DNA of 64,000 bases from Neopestalotiopsis rosae (Eukaryota; Ascomycota; Sordariomycetes; Amphisphaeriales; Sporocadaceae). Where the stretch lies: contig JALGAS010000010.1 in assembly GCA_023078685.1 (NCBI GenBank), forward strand, positions 992,001 through 1,056,000, read 5' to 3'. The notes beneath the pieces are model-generated. The model had not been told where the DNA came from. It worked only from the letters and a program-made list of their open reading frames with translations, and searched no databases. A program made the translations under genes and the position numbers. Shown here piece after piece: positions 24,132 to 33,713 of this stretch (position 1 is its first letter; every line of letters begins with the position of its first letter).

Positions 24132-24449
24132 GCAGGATCCCCAATTTATTTTTACGGGAAGAAAACGGTCGGCCTCAAGAAGATCGAGAAAGAATCACCA
24201 ATCAAAAAGCGGCCGGTAAAGTTTGCAGAGTTACCTGACCGTAGAATAGCTGAATTGGTTCAAGCAGGAACTGTTCAGCGAAATTGCAGCGAAGCACCAA
24301 CAGTACACGTGCATGAAGAGTATCGGGGTAGTGTTAGCGTAGGTACCCACCCAGACATAAAGTCGTCGGAGTCCAGGGGATTGACGCGTTTCCTAGTGGC
24401 TCGTCAGCGCCAGGGCAATGGTCGAGTCCACTATTCCATCCCAAATTAG
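24132..24449 (+). pseudogene. Orphan C-terminal fragment, possibly of a second DUF7918-like gene
   Basis: After a TAA at 24129-24131 there is an open frame of 106 codons with protein-like content: FYGKKTVGLKKIEKESP, then KKRPVKFAELPDRRIAELVQAG, ending at a stop at 24449. No start codon opens it and no 5' exons were found. Its layout (short aromatic-basic segment followed by a charged helix) loosely recalls the region after the conserved core of the DUF7918 gene next door. The link is a guess from layout, not from alignment. Confidence 0.3.
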
Positions 24450-24717
24450 TAGGCCCCGAAAGTTCCACTCCAACAAATCAGAAGGGTTGCAATCCGATTG
24501 ATATGCAGTTGAACCAACAATCAAGCCAGCGGTGGTTGTCAAAAGTCATGGACCTCATCTGCTTCCCAGATTCTGCATCTTATGATATTGATTTTTGAGT
24601 ATATTTTGAGGAGCAAGACGCGGTTCTTTTCACATTGATTGCCTTTTGTACATGTAGCTTGTGCCGCCTCGCATTCACAATTGTGCAAGCAATGCTTCGC
24701 TTTTCCGTGCGACTATC

Positions 24718-26571
24718 ATGATTTTTCAAGTTTTACTAGCTATTGTGTTGGCCAATCTAGCATGGAGTTTTATTTGCTTGGAGAGGAACGTCCGCAAAGC
24801 CCGCGCTCTCAAGGTCCCCTATGTTCGCATTCCTTTCGATGTCACCAATGTCCTCTGGCTCACACTCCAGCCCAGTCTGTGGGCCATTCTCGACATTTTG
24901 CCCATTCAGTGGTCCTCGTACCCGGACTTTGTGAGGCTTTCTCGCCGTGACTGGCAATTTAGAGAGAAGGCAACACAGGCGGTAAAACTTGGACCAGTTT
25001 GGGCGCTTGTGACACCAATCACTCTATATTTGCATTTTACCGACCCCCATGCTATCAAGCATATTTTCGCTCGCCCAGCTCAATTTCAACGACCTGTCAA
25101 AGAGTATAGTAAGTGGAAGTATGAAGGGCTGTTGGCATATTACAAGCCCTTCAAAATTGTCCAAAAGCATTCAACACAAATCAGAGCTAACGCAACATTG
25201 TAGAACTACTTGAAATCTACGGACCATGTCTTTCAACAGCGGGTTGGGAAGACTGGGCCCGCCACCGTAAAGTTCTTGCGGCACCATTCAACGAAAGCAT
25301 CATGCGCTTTGTATGGAACGAGGCCGTTCGTCAAACGAAAGAAATGCTCCAATCCTGGACCGCAACACAGTCCCCGGGCATACCTAGTGTACAAACGGAT
25401 ACGCGAACCGTAGCTCTCAATGTGCTTGCTGCCACGGCACTGCAAAAATCATACGACTTTCGCGGGTCCGCTGAAGCGCCTATCGCAGACGAGGCTGGTA
25501 CTTATCGTGATACGCTCCAGACTGTCCTCAATAATGCTATCTTACTTAGTAAGTTTCGATCCAGCTGCAGCCTACAGTATGGCCTCGCATGTTTCTATAC
25601 CGACACAGTGTTTACGTATTGTGTTCCTCACAGTGATTCTCCCTTATCGCTTTCTCCGTGGGCCCTATATACCGCGCAGTCTCGTTTCCATCGGAGATGC
25701 CGCGAGGTCTTTTGAAAGACACATGGTGAACATGCTCGATGACGAAACCACTGCTATGAAACAGGGAAAGGCAGGCTCTGGCGGCATTCTGAGCGGGTTC
25801 GTGCGAGCTCTTGACACACATCAAAAGGAGCCTGCTGCGGGTGTCTCAGCCAAGAAGGGGCTGTCAGCCGATGAGATCCTGGGAAATCTGTTCATCATCA
25901 ATTTTGCTGGCTATGATACTTCCGCCGCTGCCTTGGCTTTTAGCATGCACTTGCTCGCCATTCACCCCGAGGTTCAAACCTGGCTCGCCGAGGAGATCAC
26001 TGCAGTGACATCGGGCCAGGCGGCCGAGGAATGGGACTACAAGACCATGTTTCCACGTTTGCAGCGCTGCCAGGCTATTCTACTAGAGACTTTGCGTTTG
26101 TACCCACCCATCGTCTCGGTGCCCAAATGGACCGAGACACGGACACAGACGGTGGATGTCGGGCATCAGACACTCACGATCCCGCCTGGTGTCTATACAT
26201 CTCCGTACCTTATTGCGATTCACACGCATCCGAAATACTGGGAAGATCCGCTCATGTGGAAGCCATCGCGATGGATCTCTCCGGCACACAGCCTCGAGGA
26301 CGACAGACTCATCGAGCCGACCCCGACCACCTATTTTCCTTGGTCCGATGGCGTCCAGAATTGTCCCGGCAAGAAATTCGTGCAAGTCGAAGTGGTCGCG
26401 GTCTTGGCGGGTCTGTTTCGTTCGCACCGCGTCTCTGTTGCAAGGAAAGACGGAGAGACCCTGGAGGCTGCCTCGAGACGGGCAGAGGCCGCCGTGAATA
26501 ATGTCAATATGGAAGTCATACTTCGCATGGAGTACACCAAGGACCTTAGGTTGGTCTGCACGGAGGCTTAG
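24718..26571 (+). CDS. Cytochrome P450 monooxygenase
   Basis: Exons 24718-25108, 25204-25548 and 25634-26571 give 557 aa. An N-terminal membrane anchor (MIFQVLLAIVLANLAWSFI) decides the start. Visible P450 landmarks: AGWEDWARHRK (C-helix WxxxR), FAGYDTSAA (I-helix oxygen groove), ETLRLYPP (ExxR) and the heme loop FPWSDGVQNCPGKK with the ligand Cys at 489. It is a class II, ER-bound enzyme needing CPR. The family number cannot be given without a search. It converges with the MFS gene (215 bp between stops), but its promoter lacks the GAGGAGCTC element of cluster A, so membership of that regulon is not supported. Confidence 0.93.
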
Positions 26572-26786
26572 GATTCTGAGACGAAGCGTAGACTCAAGTT
26601 ATTGCGGGTTTTCAGTGGGTTTTCTGGGAATCAACAGTGATGTGTAGCTTCCTATGCGCAGTTTTATTTATGCATAGAAGAACAACTTGTCATGGTGATC
26701 ATTAAATCAACTTCAAATTCATTAAAGTTTCTGTCAATACATCCACTGCCATCTCAATCAATTATCCGTCTTCCAAAGTCCATCCC

Positions 26787-28328
26787 CTAGTACATTTCGT
26801 AGCGCCAGTCCATCTCCACCATTTCCTGAGTAACACCGCCCTTGATAACCTTGGCAATGAGCTCCGAGTCGCCCGAGTCGAGGCGGCTGTTCTCGCGGCG
26901 GACAATCCAGCGGTAAAAGGTAATGGTGAGCATGAAGAGCACGGCGCAGGCCATGAGGGTGCCAAAGGCGGCGAAAAAGTGCGGGGGCGCGTAGTAGAGG
27001 TACGAGGCCCAGATGTTGGAGGTGCCGCCGAGGGCGTTGACGAGGGCCGAGGCGGCGGCGCGCTTGGAGACGGGGCGGGCGAGGTGCAGGTTGATGGTCT
27101 TGTAGAGCAGGAGCTGGGGCCCGACCGAGGCAAAGGGCAGGATCATCATGGAGAAGTAGCGCGCGCCCACGTTGGTGGTGCTCATGGGGATGATGTACAT
27201 GACGATGGAGATGGACAGGCACATGAGGATCAAGGGGTAGACGGTGTTCTTGCGGTCAGAGTAGAACATGATCACGTAGTAGACGCCGCCGGCCAGGACG
27301 TAGGGGGGCGCGGTGAGGAGCAGAGTGATGGTGCTATTGAAGCCGAGTGCGGAGACCAGTGTCGGGAAGTAGTTAGCGATGGAACCCTGAGCCTGCGAGA
27401 GCAAGTTGCAGAGGATGAGAAGAATCAACTTGATGTCCGACAGGGCCTTGACGAAACCCTTGAAGACGCTCTCTTGCTCGTGACCCTCGGCGGCGCCGGC
27501 CTCGGACTCGATACGCCAGACGGCCAGGTCGCGCTCGGTCTGGGAGAGAATGCGACTGTTGTGAGGGAACTCGGGCATGAAGCAAGCGCAGATGACACCG
27601 ATCCCGACGGTGGCACTACCCTCAATGATGAAGAGCCACTGCCATCCCGCGATGCCGTGATGTCCGTTGAGCTTGAGGATGGCCGCGGCAAAGAGACCAC
27701 CAAAGGCGTTGCCCACCTGTTGTGCGATGTACAGTGCGGCAATACGCTTTCCCAGCTCCTTCTTGGTGTACCAGGCAGACAGGTAGTAGATGGCACCGGG
27801 GAAAAAGACGGCCTCGGCCACTCCTAGAATAGCACGAACAGCCAGCAATTGTCCGTACGTCTTGACTGATGCCGTCGCGGCCGAGATGCTACCCCAGATA
27901 ACCACTGCGCAACAAATGTACATGCCCGGTCGTGAGATCTTGGTGATTAAAAGGTTGCTGGGAATCTGAAAAGGGAGGTATCCAACAAAGAGGATCGAAA
28001 CGGCCGTGGCAAACTGTTGAGTCGTCATGTTGAGATCCTCCATGATGCCTTGGAGCTTGGCAGCAGCGAGGTTCTGTCTGTCGATGTAGTTGAGGATGTA
28101 CAGTATACCGATCAGAGGCAAGATGATGAGATCCATCTTGCGTACAAGCCTCTTGTGCAGAGCGTTGAACTCGGTCTCGCTCATGTTTCGAAGTGACTCG
28201 GGTCTCTGTTGGTACATTTCGCTGGAGAGGCCAATCTGGCCCTCAGCCGACGAAACATTGTCGTCGAGCTGGGACGAGGCGGAACCTTTGACCTTGTCCA
28301 TGGCGATGGAGCTATCGACGGCTGCCAT
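26787..28328 (-). CDS. MFS transporter, anion:cation symporter (Dal5/Tna1-like) family
   Basis: Single exon, 513 aa, 12 predicted membrane helices with long cytoplasmic N- and C-termini. Helix 1 is preceded by RKMDLIILPLIG and followed by LNYIDRQNLAAAK, the hallmark of the allantoate/nicotinate/phthalate permease branch. The middle loop (MPEFPHNSRILSQTERDLAVWR) is also typical. Known members import organic anions, vitamins or aromatic acids with protons. Start taken at 28328 (MAAVDSS); upstream in-frame codons would add an unlikely 46-residue leader. It is the first gene of cluster A and shares a divergent 1.07-kb promoter with the HpcH aldolase, where three GGAGCTCC palindromes lie; it probably imports the cluster's substrate (inference). 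Confidence 0.93.
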   Translation of the reverse strand: MAAVDSSIAMDKVKGSASSQLDDNVSSAEGQIGLSSEMYQQRPESLRNMSETEFNALHKRLVRKMDLIILPLIGILYILNYIDRQNLAAAKLQGIMEDLNMTTQQFATAVSILFVGYLPFQIPSNLLITKISRPGMYICCAVVIWGSISAATASVKTYGQLLAVRAILGVAEAVFFPGAIYYLSAWYTKKELGKRIAALYIAQQVGNAFGGLFAAAILKLNGHHGIAGWQWLFIIEGSATVGIGVICACFMPEFPHNSRILSQTERDLAVWRIESEAGAAEGHEQESVFKGFVKALSDIKLILLILCNLLSQAQGSIANYFPTLVSALGFNSTITLLLTAPPYVLAGGVYYVIMFYSDRKNTVYPLILMCLSISIVMYIIPMSTTNVGARYFSMMILPFASVGPQLLLYKTINLHLARPVSKRAAASALVNALGGTSNIWASYLYYAPPHFFAAFGTLMACAVLFMLTITFYRWIVRRENSRLDSGDSELIAKVIKGGVTQEMVEMDWRYEMY

Positions 28329-28475
28329 TGAGACTGGGTTGCTGAATACAGTCGAAGTTTGGATAATTGTTGGTAACTGGCACAAAAATCGTGCAACAGA
28401 CGGTTTATGTGCTGTTGTTATACTGAAATTGGAATACAGGAGTCTGGGGTAATTGGCAATATCCACACCCTAGTC

Positions 28476-28485
28476 AGGAGCTCCT
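28476..28485. promoter_or_regulatory. Palindrome AGGAGCTCCT
   Basis: Perfect 10-bp palindrome 148 bp upstream of the MFS start. Candidate operator shared across cluster A. Confidence 0.5.
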
Positions 28486-28958
28486 ATATCTGGGGTTGCC
28501 AATGAGCGGCTATGACAAGTATTGTGAACTCGTCTGCTATGATTGGCACGTCGCCCTCCAGGACATGAGAGTGCCGAATGGAGAAGGAGACTGATGACCA
28601 AGATGTGTGATTCATGGCCTTTGCTTGATGCGAACAGGCCGCCCTTGAAGTACTCCAGTCTCAGCCGTGCCAGCCAGATAGGACAGCAGCATCATCAACG
28701 ACAAACTCGCTATCAAGGAGTAGTCACTATCAGGAGGTCCCGTCGCAAGCCCTCGCTATCATCAACCTTCACCCCCCAAATCCCGGGAAAATCGATTCGA
28801 ATTCCAAGGCTGAGGCACTAACCCGCCAACGACTCGCGAAATGATTACCAGCCAATGACACGAATCACCGATAAGCTGGTATCTCTACCGGCCGCTTGCA
28901 TTAGTTCGAGTTTGTGGAGGATCCGTCGTCCACTAACCAAGTCATTTTGGGAGGCGTT

Positions 28959-28973
28959 GGGGGAGCTCCTCCC
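28959..28973. promoter_or_regulatory. Imperfect palindrome GGGGGAGCTCCTCCC
   Basis: Contains GAGGAGCTC on the minus strand (28963-28971) and one mismatch in the outer arms. It lies about 430 bp upstream of the aldolase start. Candidate operator of cluster A. Confidence 0.55.
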
Positions 28974-29098
28974 AGTGGGGCGCGATAGCGGACGTAGCGC
29001 GCCATCAACAGGGTATAGCGCAGAATGGGTTTGTATGACTGAGCGCATCTCGAAAGCCTCACATTGGTCAACGATGTTGCAATCGAGAGGTTGCACAT

Positions 29099-29108
29099 GG
29101 GAGCTCCC
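29099..29108. promoter_or_regulatory. Palindrome GGGAGCTCCC
   Basis: Perfect 10-bp palindrome about 290 bp upstream of the aldolase start. Candidate operator of cluster A. Confidence 0.5.
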
Positions 29109-29399
29109 GAGAATGATCGTCATGAGGACTTTGGATCTCGGAGGGAGGAGAGTTTCGAATACTCATGGAGGACAACACCAAGAATCTCTATACTACTTGA
29201 ATGCGTATAGTCCAACGAATTTGATTGTCTCGGTATCGATTCAGTCTCATCTTCATATTCTCATCTCAATAGCCGTTCTGGTCCAACGGATATTTACAAT
29301 TAAAATATATCGTAACCTCAGACAATATTGTATACCTTTACTCATCAAGAGACTTTCATCATCCAATCATACACAACATCAAGCAAATTAATCACCAAA

Positions 29400-30200
29400 A
29401 TGGCATACCCTACTCCCCTCACCACCACTATCGAGAACCCTCGTCTGAGGCTACTCAACAAGCTCAAGGCTGGAGAGTACCCTCTGATGACATTCATGGC
29501 CATTCCTTCCGTACGCATGGCCCAGATCGTCGCCTTGACCGGCGTCGACGGTATCATTATCGACTGTGAGCACGGACACATTGGCGACGACGCCATGCAC
29601 AACTCCGTAGCAGCCATCTCATCATTGGGTGTCTCGCCCGTCATCCGCATCCGCGGCCCCGCACACGACATTATCAAGCGCGCTCTCGACACGGGTGCCC
29701 ACGGCATCATGGTGCCCCAGATCAACACGGCCGAGGAGGCCGAGCAAATCGTCGCCTCGTCAAAGTTCCCCCCGCAAGGCGTGCGCGGCCAGGGCTCGGC
29801 CTTTCCCGCCATCGGCCACGGCCTCACCACCCCCGAGTACATGAAGTCGGCCAACGAGACGCTCATCACCATGATCCAGATCGAGACGCGCGCGGGCGTG
29901 GAGAACGTAGAGGCCATCTGCGCCGTGCCGGGCGTCGACATGGTCTTCATCGGCCCCAACGACCTGGCCCAGTCGCTGCTGGGCTACACGCCCGCCCGCG
30001 GCGACGAGCCCGAGTTCGTCTCCGCCGTGGACAAGATCATCGCCGCCGCGCGCAAGCACGGCAAGTGGGCGGGCCGCATGGTCAACAACGGCTCCGTGGC
30101 CAAGGAGTCCCGCAGCCGGTACGACATGGTCGCCATTACTGGCGATACCAAGGCCATTCAGAACTGGTACATTGCCGAGTTTGAGATTGCTCGGTCGTGA
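29400..30200 (+). CDS. HpcH/HpaI-family aldolase
   Basis: Single exon, 266 aa, the usual family length. Active-site blocks: IIIDCEHGHIGDD (catalytic His), SPVIRIRGPAHD (substrate Arg), GIMVPQINTAEEAEQ, then the metal ligands in IQIETRAGVENVE (Glu) and FIGPNDLAQSLG (Asp). These class II aldolases split 4-hydroxy-2-oxo acids to pyruvate plus an aldehyde, a typical last step in aromatic or sugar-acid breakdown. Start at 29400 (MAYPTPL); the upstream in-frame ATG at 29328 lies in the AT-rich leader. It is divergent from the MFS transporter and carries GGAGCTCC sites in its promoter; I infer it cleaves the final carbon skeleton made by cluster A. Confidence 0.93.
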   Translation: MAYPTPLTTTIENPRLRLLNKLKAGEYPLMTFMAIPSVRMAQIVALTGVDGIIIDCEHGHIGDDAMHNSVAAISSLGVSPVIRIRGPAHDIIKRALDTGAHGIMVPQINTAEEAEQIVASSKFPPQGVRGQGSAFPAIGHGLTTPEYMKSANETLITMIQIETRAGVENVEAICAVPGVDMVFIGPNDLAQSLLGYTPARGDEPEFVSAVDKIIAAARKHGKWAGRMVNNGSVAKESRSRYDMVAITGDTKAIQNWYIAEFEIARS

Positions 30201-31679
30201 TGTGGATGAATTAAGGGAGATTGGAAATTTTAAAAATAACAAAAAAGATAGAGAGAAAAAAGCGGCTCTAGTAATTAAATAGACTTGCCTTTTGCATGAA
30301 TCTTGGCTTATCTCATACCCCTGATCCTGCTGGTTGTCCGTGCCTTGCCGTTCATGTACTATGTACTGAGTACGAGATCAGTTCAACGACTGATGGGACT
30401 TGTAGGTCGCAAATGTCCCGTAGCATTTTTTGCTGGCAAAAGTCTTAGTAGTCCGGTTTCTGATGACGTGTTGATTGTACTGCGTCCCGATACTTAGATT
30501 CTCTTGGGACGCTCTGACTGCCACTACGTCATCCACATAGCTTCAGGGATTGTCTTGGATTGTATCAAGAGATGCTGCTCAGCTATTCCTTGTCATACTA
30601 CAATCAACACTGACTCACCGAAATGATATTACCCGTTTAAGAAGAAAAGTAGCCGACAAAAAGCATCACCGGAGCTGAGTTCACTAGAGTACGTTTCAAC
30701 ACGTCCTAGACCGTGACTTGATACTCTAGGGATGGCGATCTGATTCCATGACTTCATCATTCACATAACTCTATCTCGTATGTGAACCCAAGAGACACCA
30801 CTCCTCTCTGATAGCGATTAGGATTTGGTCCGGTCCTGGGCTATTGGCCTTGCCCGACAATCAGGCGTTCTATTCTATCTCTGGAACGTGATGTCAGTAG
30901 CATGACCAAGTTATCAGCGACAGCAGCCAATGAACAGCTCGAGACAATAACTGAGCGTATCACTATTGTAGAGGCTAACCTCCTTGTTCATCGACATCAC
31001 TTATCAAAAAAGGGGGAGTGGGTTCGCCTGAATAGGTCTTGGCCAGGTCAGCCGTTGTTGGTATGTCTACTGTAGAGAAGGTACTCTACTTCCTGTACAT
31101 CAACCCGGCACAAGATTGGGAGATGACTCTGGTATCCTCAGTGTACCTAAGTAGTACTCTTCTAGTTGATCATTGAGACCCATATTTCACTCCCTCAACA
31201 ATCAGTGTTTCACATGTCACTTCCTGCAAGAACATGCCTATATGATACAAAGGACTACATCGTACTTGGACCAGCACTGGGCCTAGGAACTGACAGTACG
31301 AATTGTTACAACGCAGTATTGAAGCCTTGTATCATTACACTCAAAGAGACGAATACGACAAGAGTCTGGGCTGTGCTGACTCCTAGGTCCACTGCCTTCA
31401 TTCCATCGTACGGACACAAACATTGTTGATTGAATCAATCAGCGAGACCGTCACTAGGCGAGCTTGTATTTGTGCAGGTTTCATAAACTTTCATTCTTGC
31501 TCATCTATGTAGCTCAAATCTTCCCATGATTCCAAGAATTTCCCAGCCTGTCTCTTGACTGGCTGCAGTTTACCGCAAATTTCACACTTTACGGTTCTAA
31601 TGCATAAATATTTCCTTTTCTTTTCCCAAGTTCATAAACCCATTCGTAATCCTGATTTCGAGACTCATAAAAAAACCCT
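30201..31679. other. Convergent intergenic, 1.5 kb
   Basis: Lies between the 3' ends of the aldolase and the RidA gene. Only short chance frames; no gene, repeat or cluster motif seen. Confidence 0.5.
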
Positions 31680-32190
31680 TTATGCCTGAGCAATACACTC
31701 AATCTCAATGACGGTGCCAGCACCAGGAGCCACGGCCTGCAGACACGACCGCGAGGGCATGGGCTGGGGCAGGAACTCAATGTAGGCCTCGTTCATGGCG
31801 GCAAAGTCCTTCATGTCGGCCAGGTAGACGTTGAACTTGACGACCTTTTCAATCGAGGATCCAGACAGCTCGAGGACCTCCTTGAGGTTTTGAAGGCAAG
31901 TCTTCTATTGGATGGGGAAAATGGGACTGTTAGTTTTTGTTGCTAGTCGCAATTATAGAATGTTGGGGTTTTCCTGTTTTGGGTTCGTCTTACCGTTGCC
32001 TGCTTGATCTCTCCAGTAGCAGTCTGGCCGGCGCAGAAGACGAGGCCGGGGACCTTGACTGCAGGGCCTAGGATGCCGGAAGACCGGCTATGGTTAGTAT
32101 TCAGCTCGCTCGGGCCGTCGGTCAGGAGTGCAACATACAGTTGTGAGGCTTGGTAGGGAACTTTTCGCTGGAGATGAGTTGGCGAGACAT
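31680..32190 (-). CDS. RidA/YjgF/YER057c/UK114-family imine deaminase
   Basis: Exons 32190-32139, 32067-31994 and 31904-31680 give 116 aa. The first intron has two AG options; only the distal one (ending CCTAG, exon at 32067) keeps frame and gives the family-like sequence SSEKFPTKPHNCPAVKVPGLVFCAGQ when joined. Landmarks: GLVFCAGQT, VVKFNVYLADMKDF, PSRSCLQAV (the Arg that binds the substrate carboxylate) and the final IEIECIA. Members trim reactive enamines/imines released by PLP enzymes, or act as 2-aminomuconate deaminases in aromatic amine breakdown. Head-to-head with the 2OG oxygenase; the shared promoter holds four GAGGAGCTC copies. Confidence 0.9.
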
Positions 32191-32450
32191 GGTTGCGGGT
32201 GACTAGGGTAGATGACGAAGACGACTAAGTTACAAAGTATTGGGTGATGTTATAGTAGATTGGTTGAAGATGATGCTGATACTGATGCTGATTGAACAGG
32301 TGACTTGGAAGCTGGGATGCGAGATTGGAAGGTAGAGTTCAAATCGATGATTAGAGATTGAATTTATGCCGCGCCCTTCTCCGCCACTGAATTCCCTCGC
32401 AACACCTGTTGAAGTCTTGCTCCTCTCTCCGTGATTGACTATAGTCATCG

Positions 32451-32459
32451 GAGGAGCTC
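32451..32459 (+). promoter_or_regulatory. GAGGAGCTC copy
   Basis: Exact 9-mer, 261 bp upstream of the RidA start. Candidate cluster A operator half-site. Confidence 0.5.
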
Positions 32460-32555
32460 GAGATGTTCGAAATGTTGATAGTCTCCTGATAACAACGAGG
32501 CTTGATCTGATTGGTCAACGCCTCGAGAATATGCCGTATCTGGAACTTGGATGAT

Positions 32556-32573
32556 TGGGAGGAGCTCCTCCCA
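32556..32573. promoter_or_regulatory. 18-bp perfect palindrome TGGGAGGAGCTCCTCCCA
   Basis: Two GAGGAG half-sites face each other with no spacer. The strongest copy of the shared element and the best candidate for a dimeric regulator site. Confidence 0.6.
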
Positions 32574-32732
32574 CGCTAAACGCCAACCCAACTTTTGGTA
32601 CGTTTCCCCCGCAATACGCTACTATGCAGCGCTCGGGAATTCGAGACCCTGGAAGCCCACTTCTCTTTCCAATCCCACTCATTTTAGAAACATTAGCCTT
32701 ATCTCTCTAGTATCATACCTTGAGTCCTCCAC

Positions 32733-32741
32733 GAGGAGCTC
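32733..32741 (+). promoter_or_regulatory. GAGGAGCTC copy
   Basis: Exact 9-mer. A further half-site GGGAGGAGC lies 23 bp downstream at 32764-32772. Confidence 0.5.
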
Positions 32742-33488
32742 ACGATTTCCTGTTTGGCAGTTTGGGAGGAGCCCACACTTGGGGATGGTCTACACTGTAT
32801 AGGGCGCTAATTTGTTGATGGAGCATGCAGCGTTCGGGTTGTGGATCGGATGCCTAGGAAACCCAACCGGCAAGCTGAGCCGTGGTCATGGTACGTGTAG
32901 TGGAAACGTGAGTATCTATCCACTGCCTAGCCCCGATTTGATAGAGTCTGGGGTCGATTACACAATTGGAATGGCCACTTATCGTATCCCCTGGCCTTTA
33001 TCTTCTGGGGAAAGATTAGCTTGGACTCAAAGCCGGTATTGTTGTACATGACACGATGTGTCAAACGCAATATTCCACGCGATCAGTCTCTTGATCACCA
33101 CGCAGCCCATTCATCTAGATCAACAGATACCCCGGAAGTCAAGGAGACTGGTGGACCCCGTCTGGAGATGGCAGGGCGCTGCTGGTCAAGCCGATACCAC
33201 AAGTCTCATGTGGTGTCCAATTACTATGAAGACCGACCGATATGTAGTCTATGGTCTATGGCTCTAGTGAAGTAAAGTGCTCGTGTTTTGTGTTCCCCAA
33301 CGACGCAGCCTTTCTGGAGGATAATGCCAACTTGGCTGGACTCAGTGGCCCGATCCGTCGATCACTCTTGATTCCCCTGACATGACACACACGCACTTAC
33401 ACCCCATCTCACATCTTATCTCTCGGCCAGGCTGATTAGTTGCCTCATGGTACGACTATAGACTCTATTGGTGTATCAATCGTCCGAC

Positions 33489-33500
33489 GGAGGAGCTCCT
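33489..33500 (+). promoter_or_regulatory. GGAGGAGCTCCT element
   Basis: Contains the exact 9-mer GAGGAGCTC (33490-33498) and a 10-bp perfect palindrome, about 220 bp upstream of the 2OG oxygenase start. Confidence 0.55.
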
Positions 33501-33713
33501 GCTACAGCCTGTATCATTGGCCGAAGCCAACAACGATAAACAATACCTGGAACGGTCCACGGGCAGGATTGTATATAGACATAGTTGTAGTTAATCTTCA
33601 GATATAAGACACCTATCGATATCTCGGATAGTAGACAACTCAAACCTCGATAATCAACTCACAATCTTCATTGTATCACAAGTGTCCTTTTTTTGCATAA
33701 TTCTTCCCGAGTC

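Larger units (their letters stand above)
28329..29399. promoter_or_regulatory. Divergent promoter of MFS transporter and HpcH aldolase
   Basis: 1,071 bp between two head-to-head genes. It holds three copies of the palindromic core GGAGCTCC, at 28477, 28962 and 29100, listed separately. This arrangement fits co-regulation of both genes. Confidence 0.6.
32191..33713. promoter_or_regulatory. Divergent promoter of RidA and 2OG oxygenase with repeated element
   Basis: 1,523 bp. The 9-mer GAGGAGCTC occurs four times in the same orientation (32451, 32559, 32733, 33490), plus a related GGGAGGAGC at 32764. By base-count alone less than 0.02 copies would be expected in a region of this size. The copy at 32559 sits in an 18-bp perfect palindrome. 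Confidence 0.6.

Noticed and set aside
24718..26571. Including the P450 in the cluster A regulon
   Set aside because: No GAGGAGCTC or GGAGCTCC in its upstream region, and it faces the cluster only by its 3' end.
26979..27827. 282-codon plus-strand frame rich in Gly, Asp and Val
   Set aside because: Antisense shadow of the MFS transporter, produced by its GC-rich third positions.
32067..32087. RidA exon 2 beginning at 32087
   Set aside because: Follows a good-looking CATAG acceptor but puts the first exon out of frame; 32067 is in frame and matches the family.
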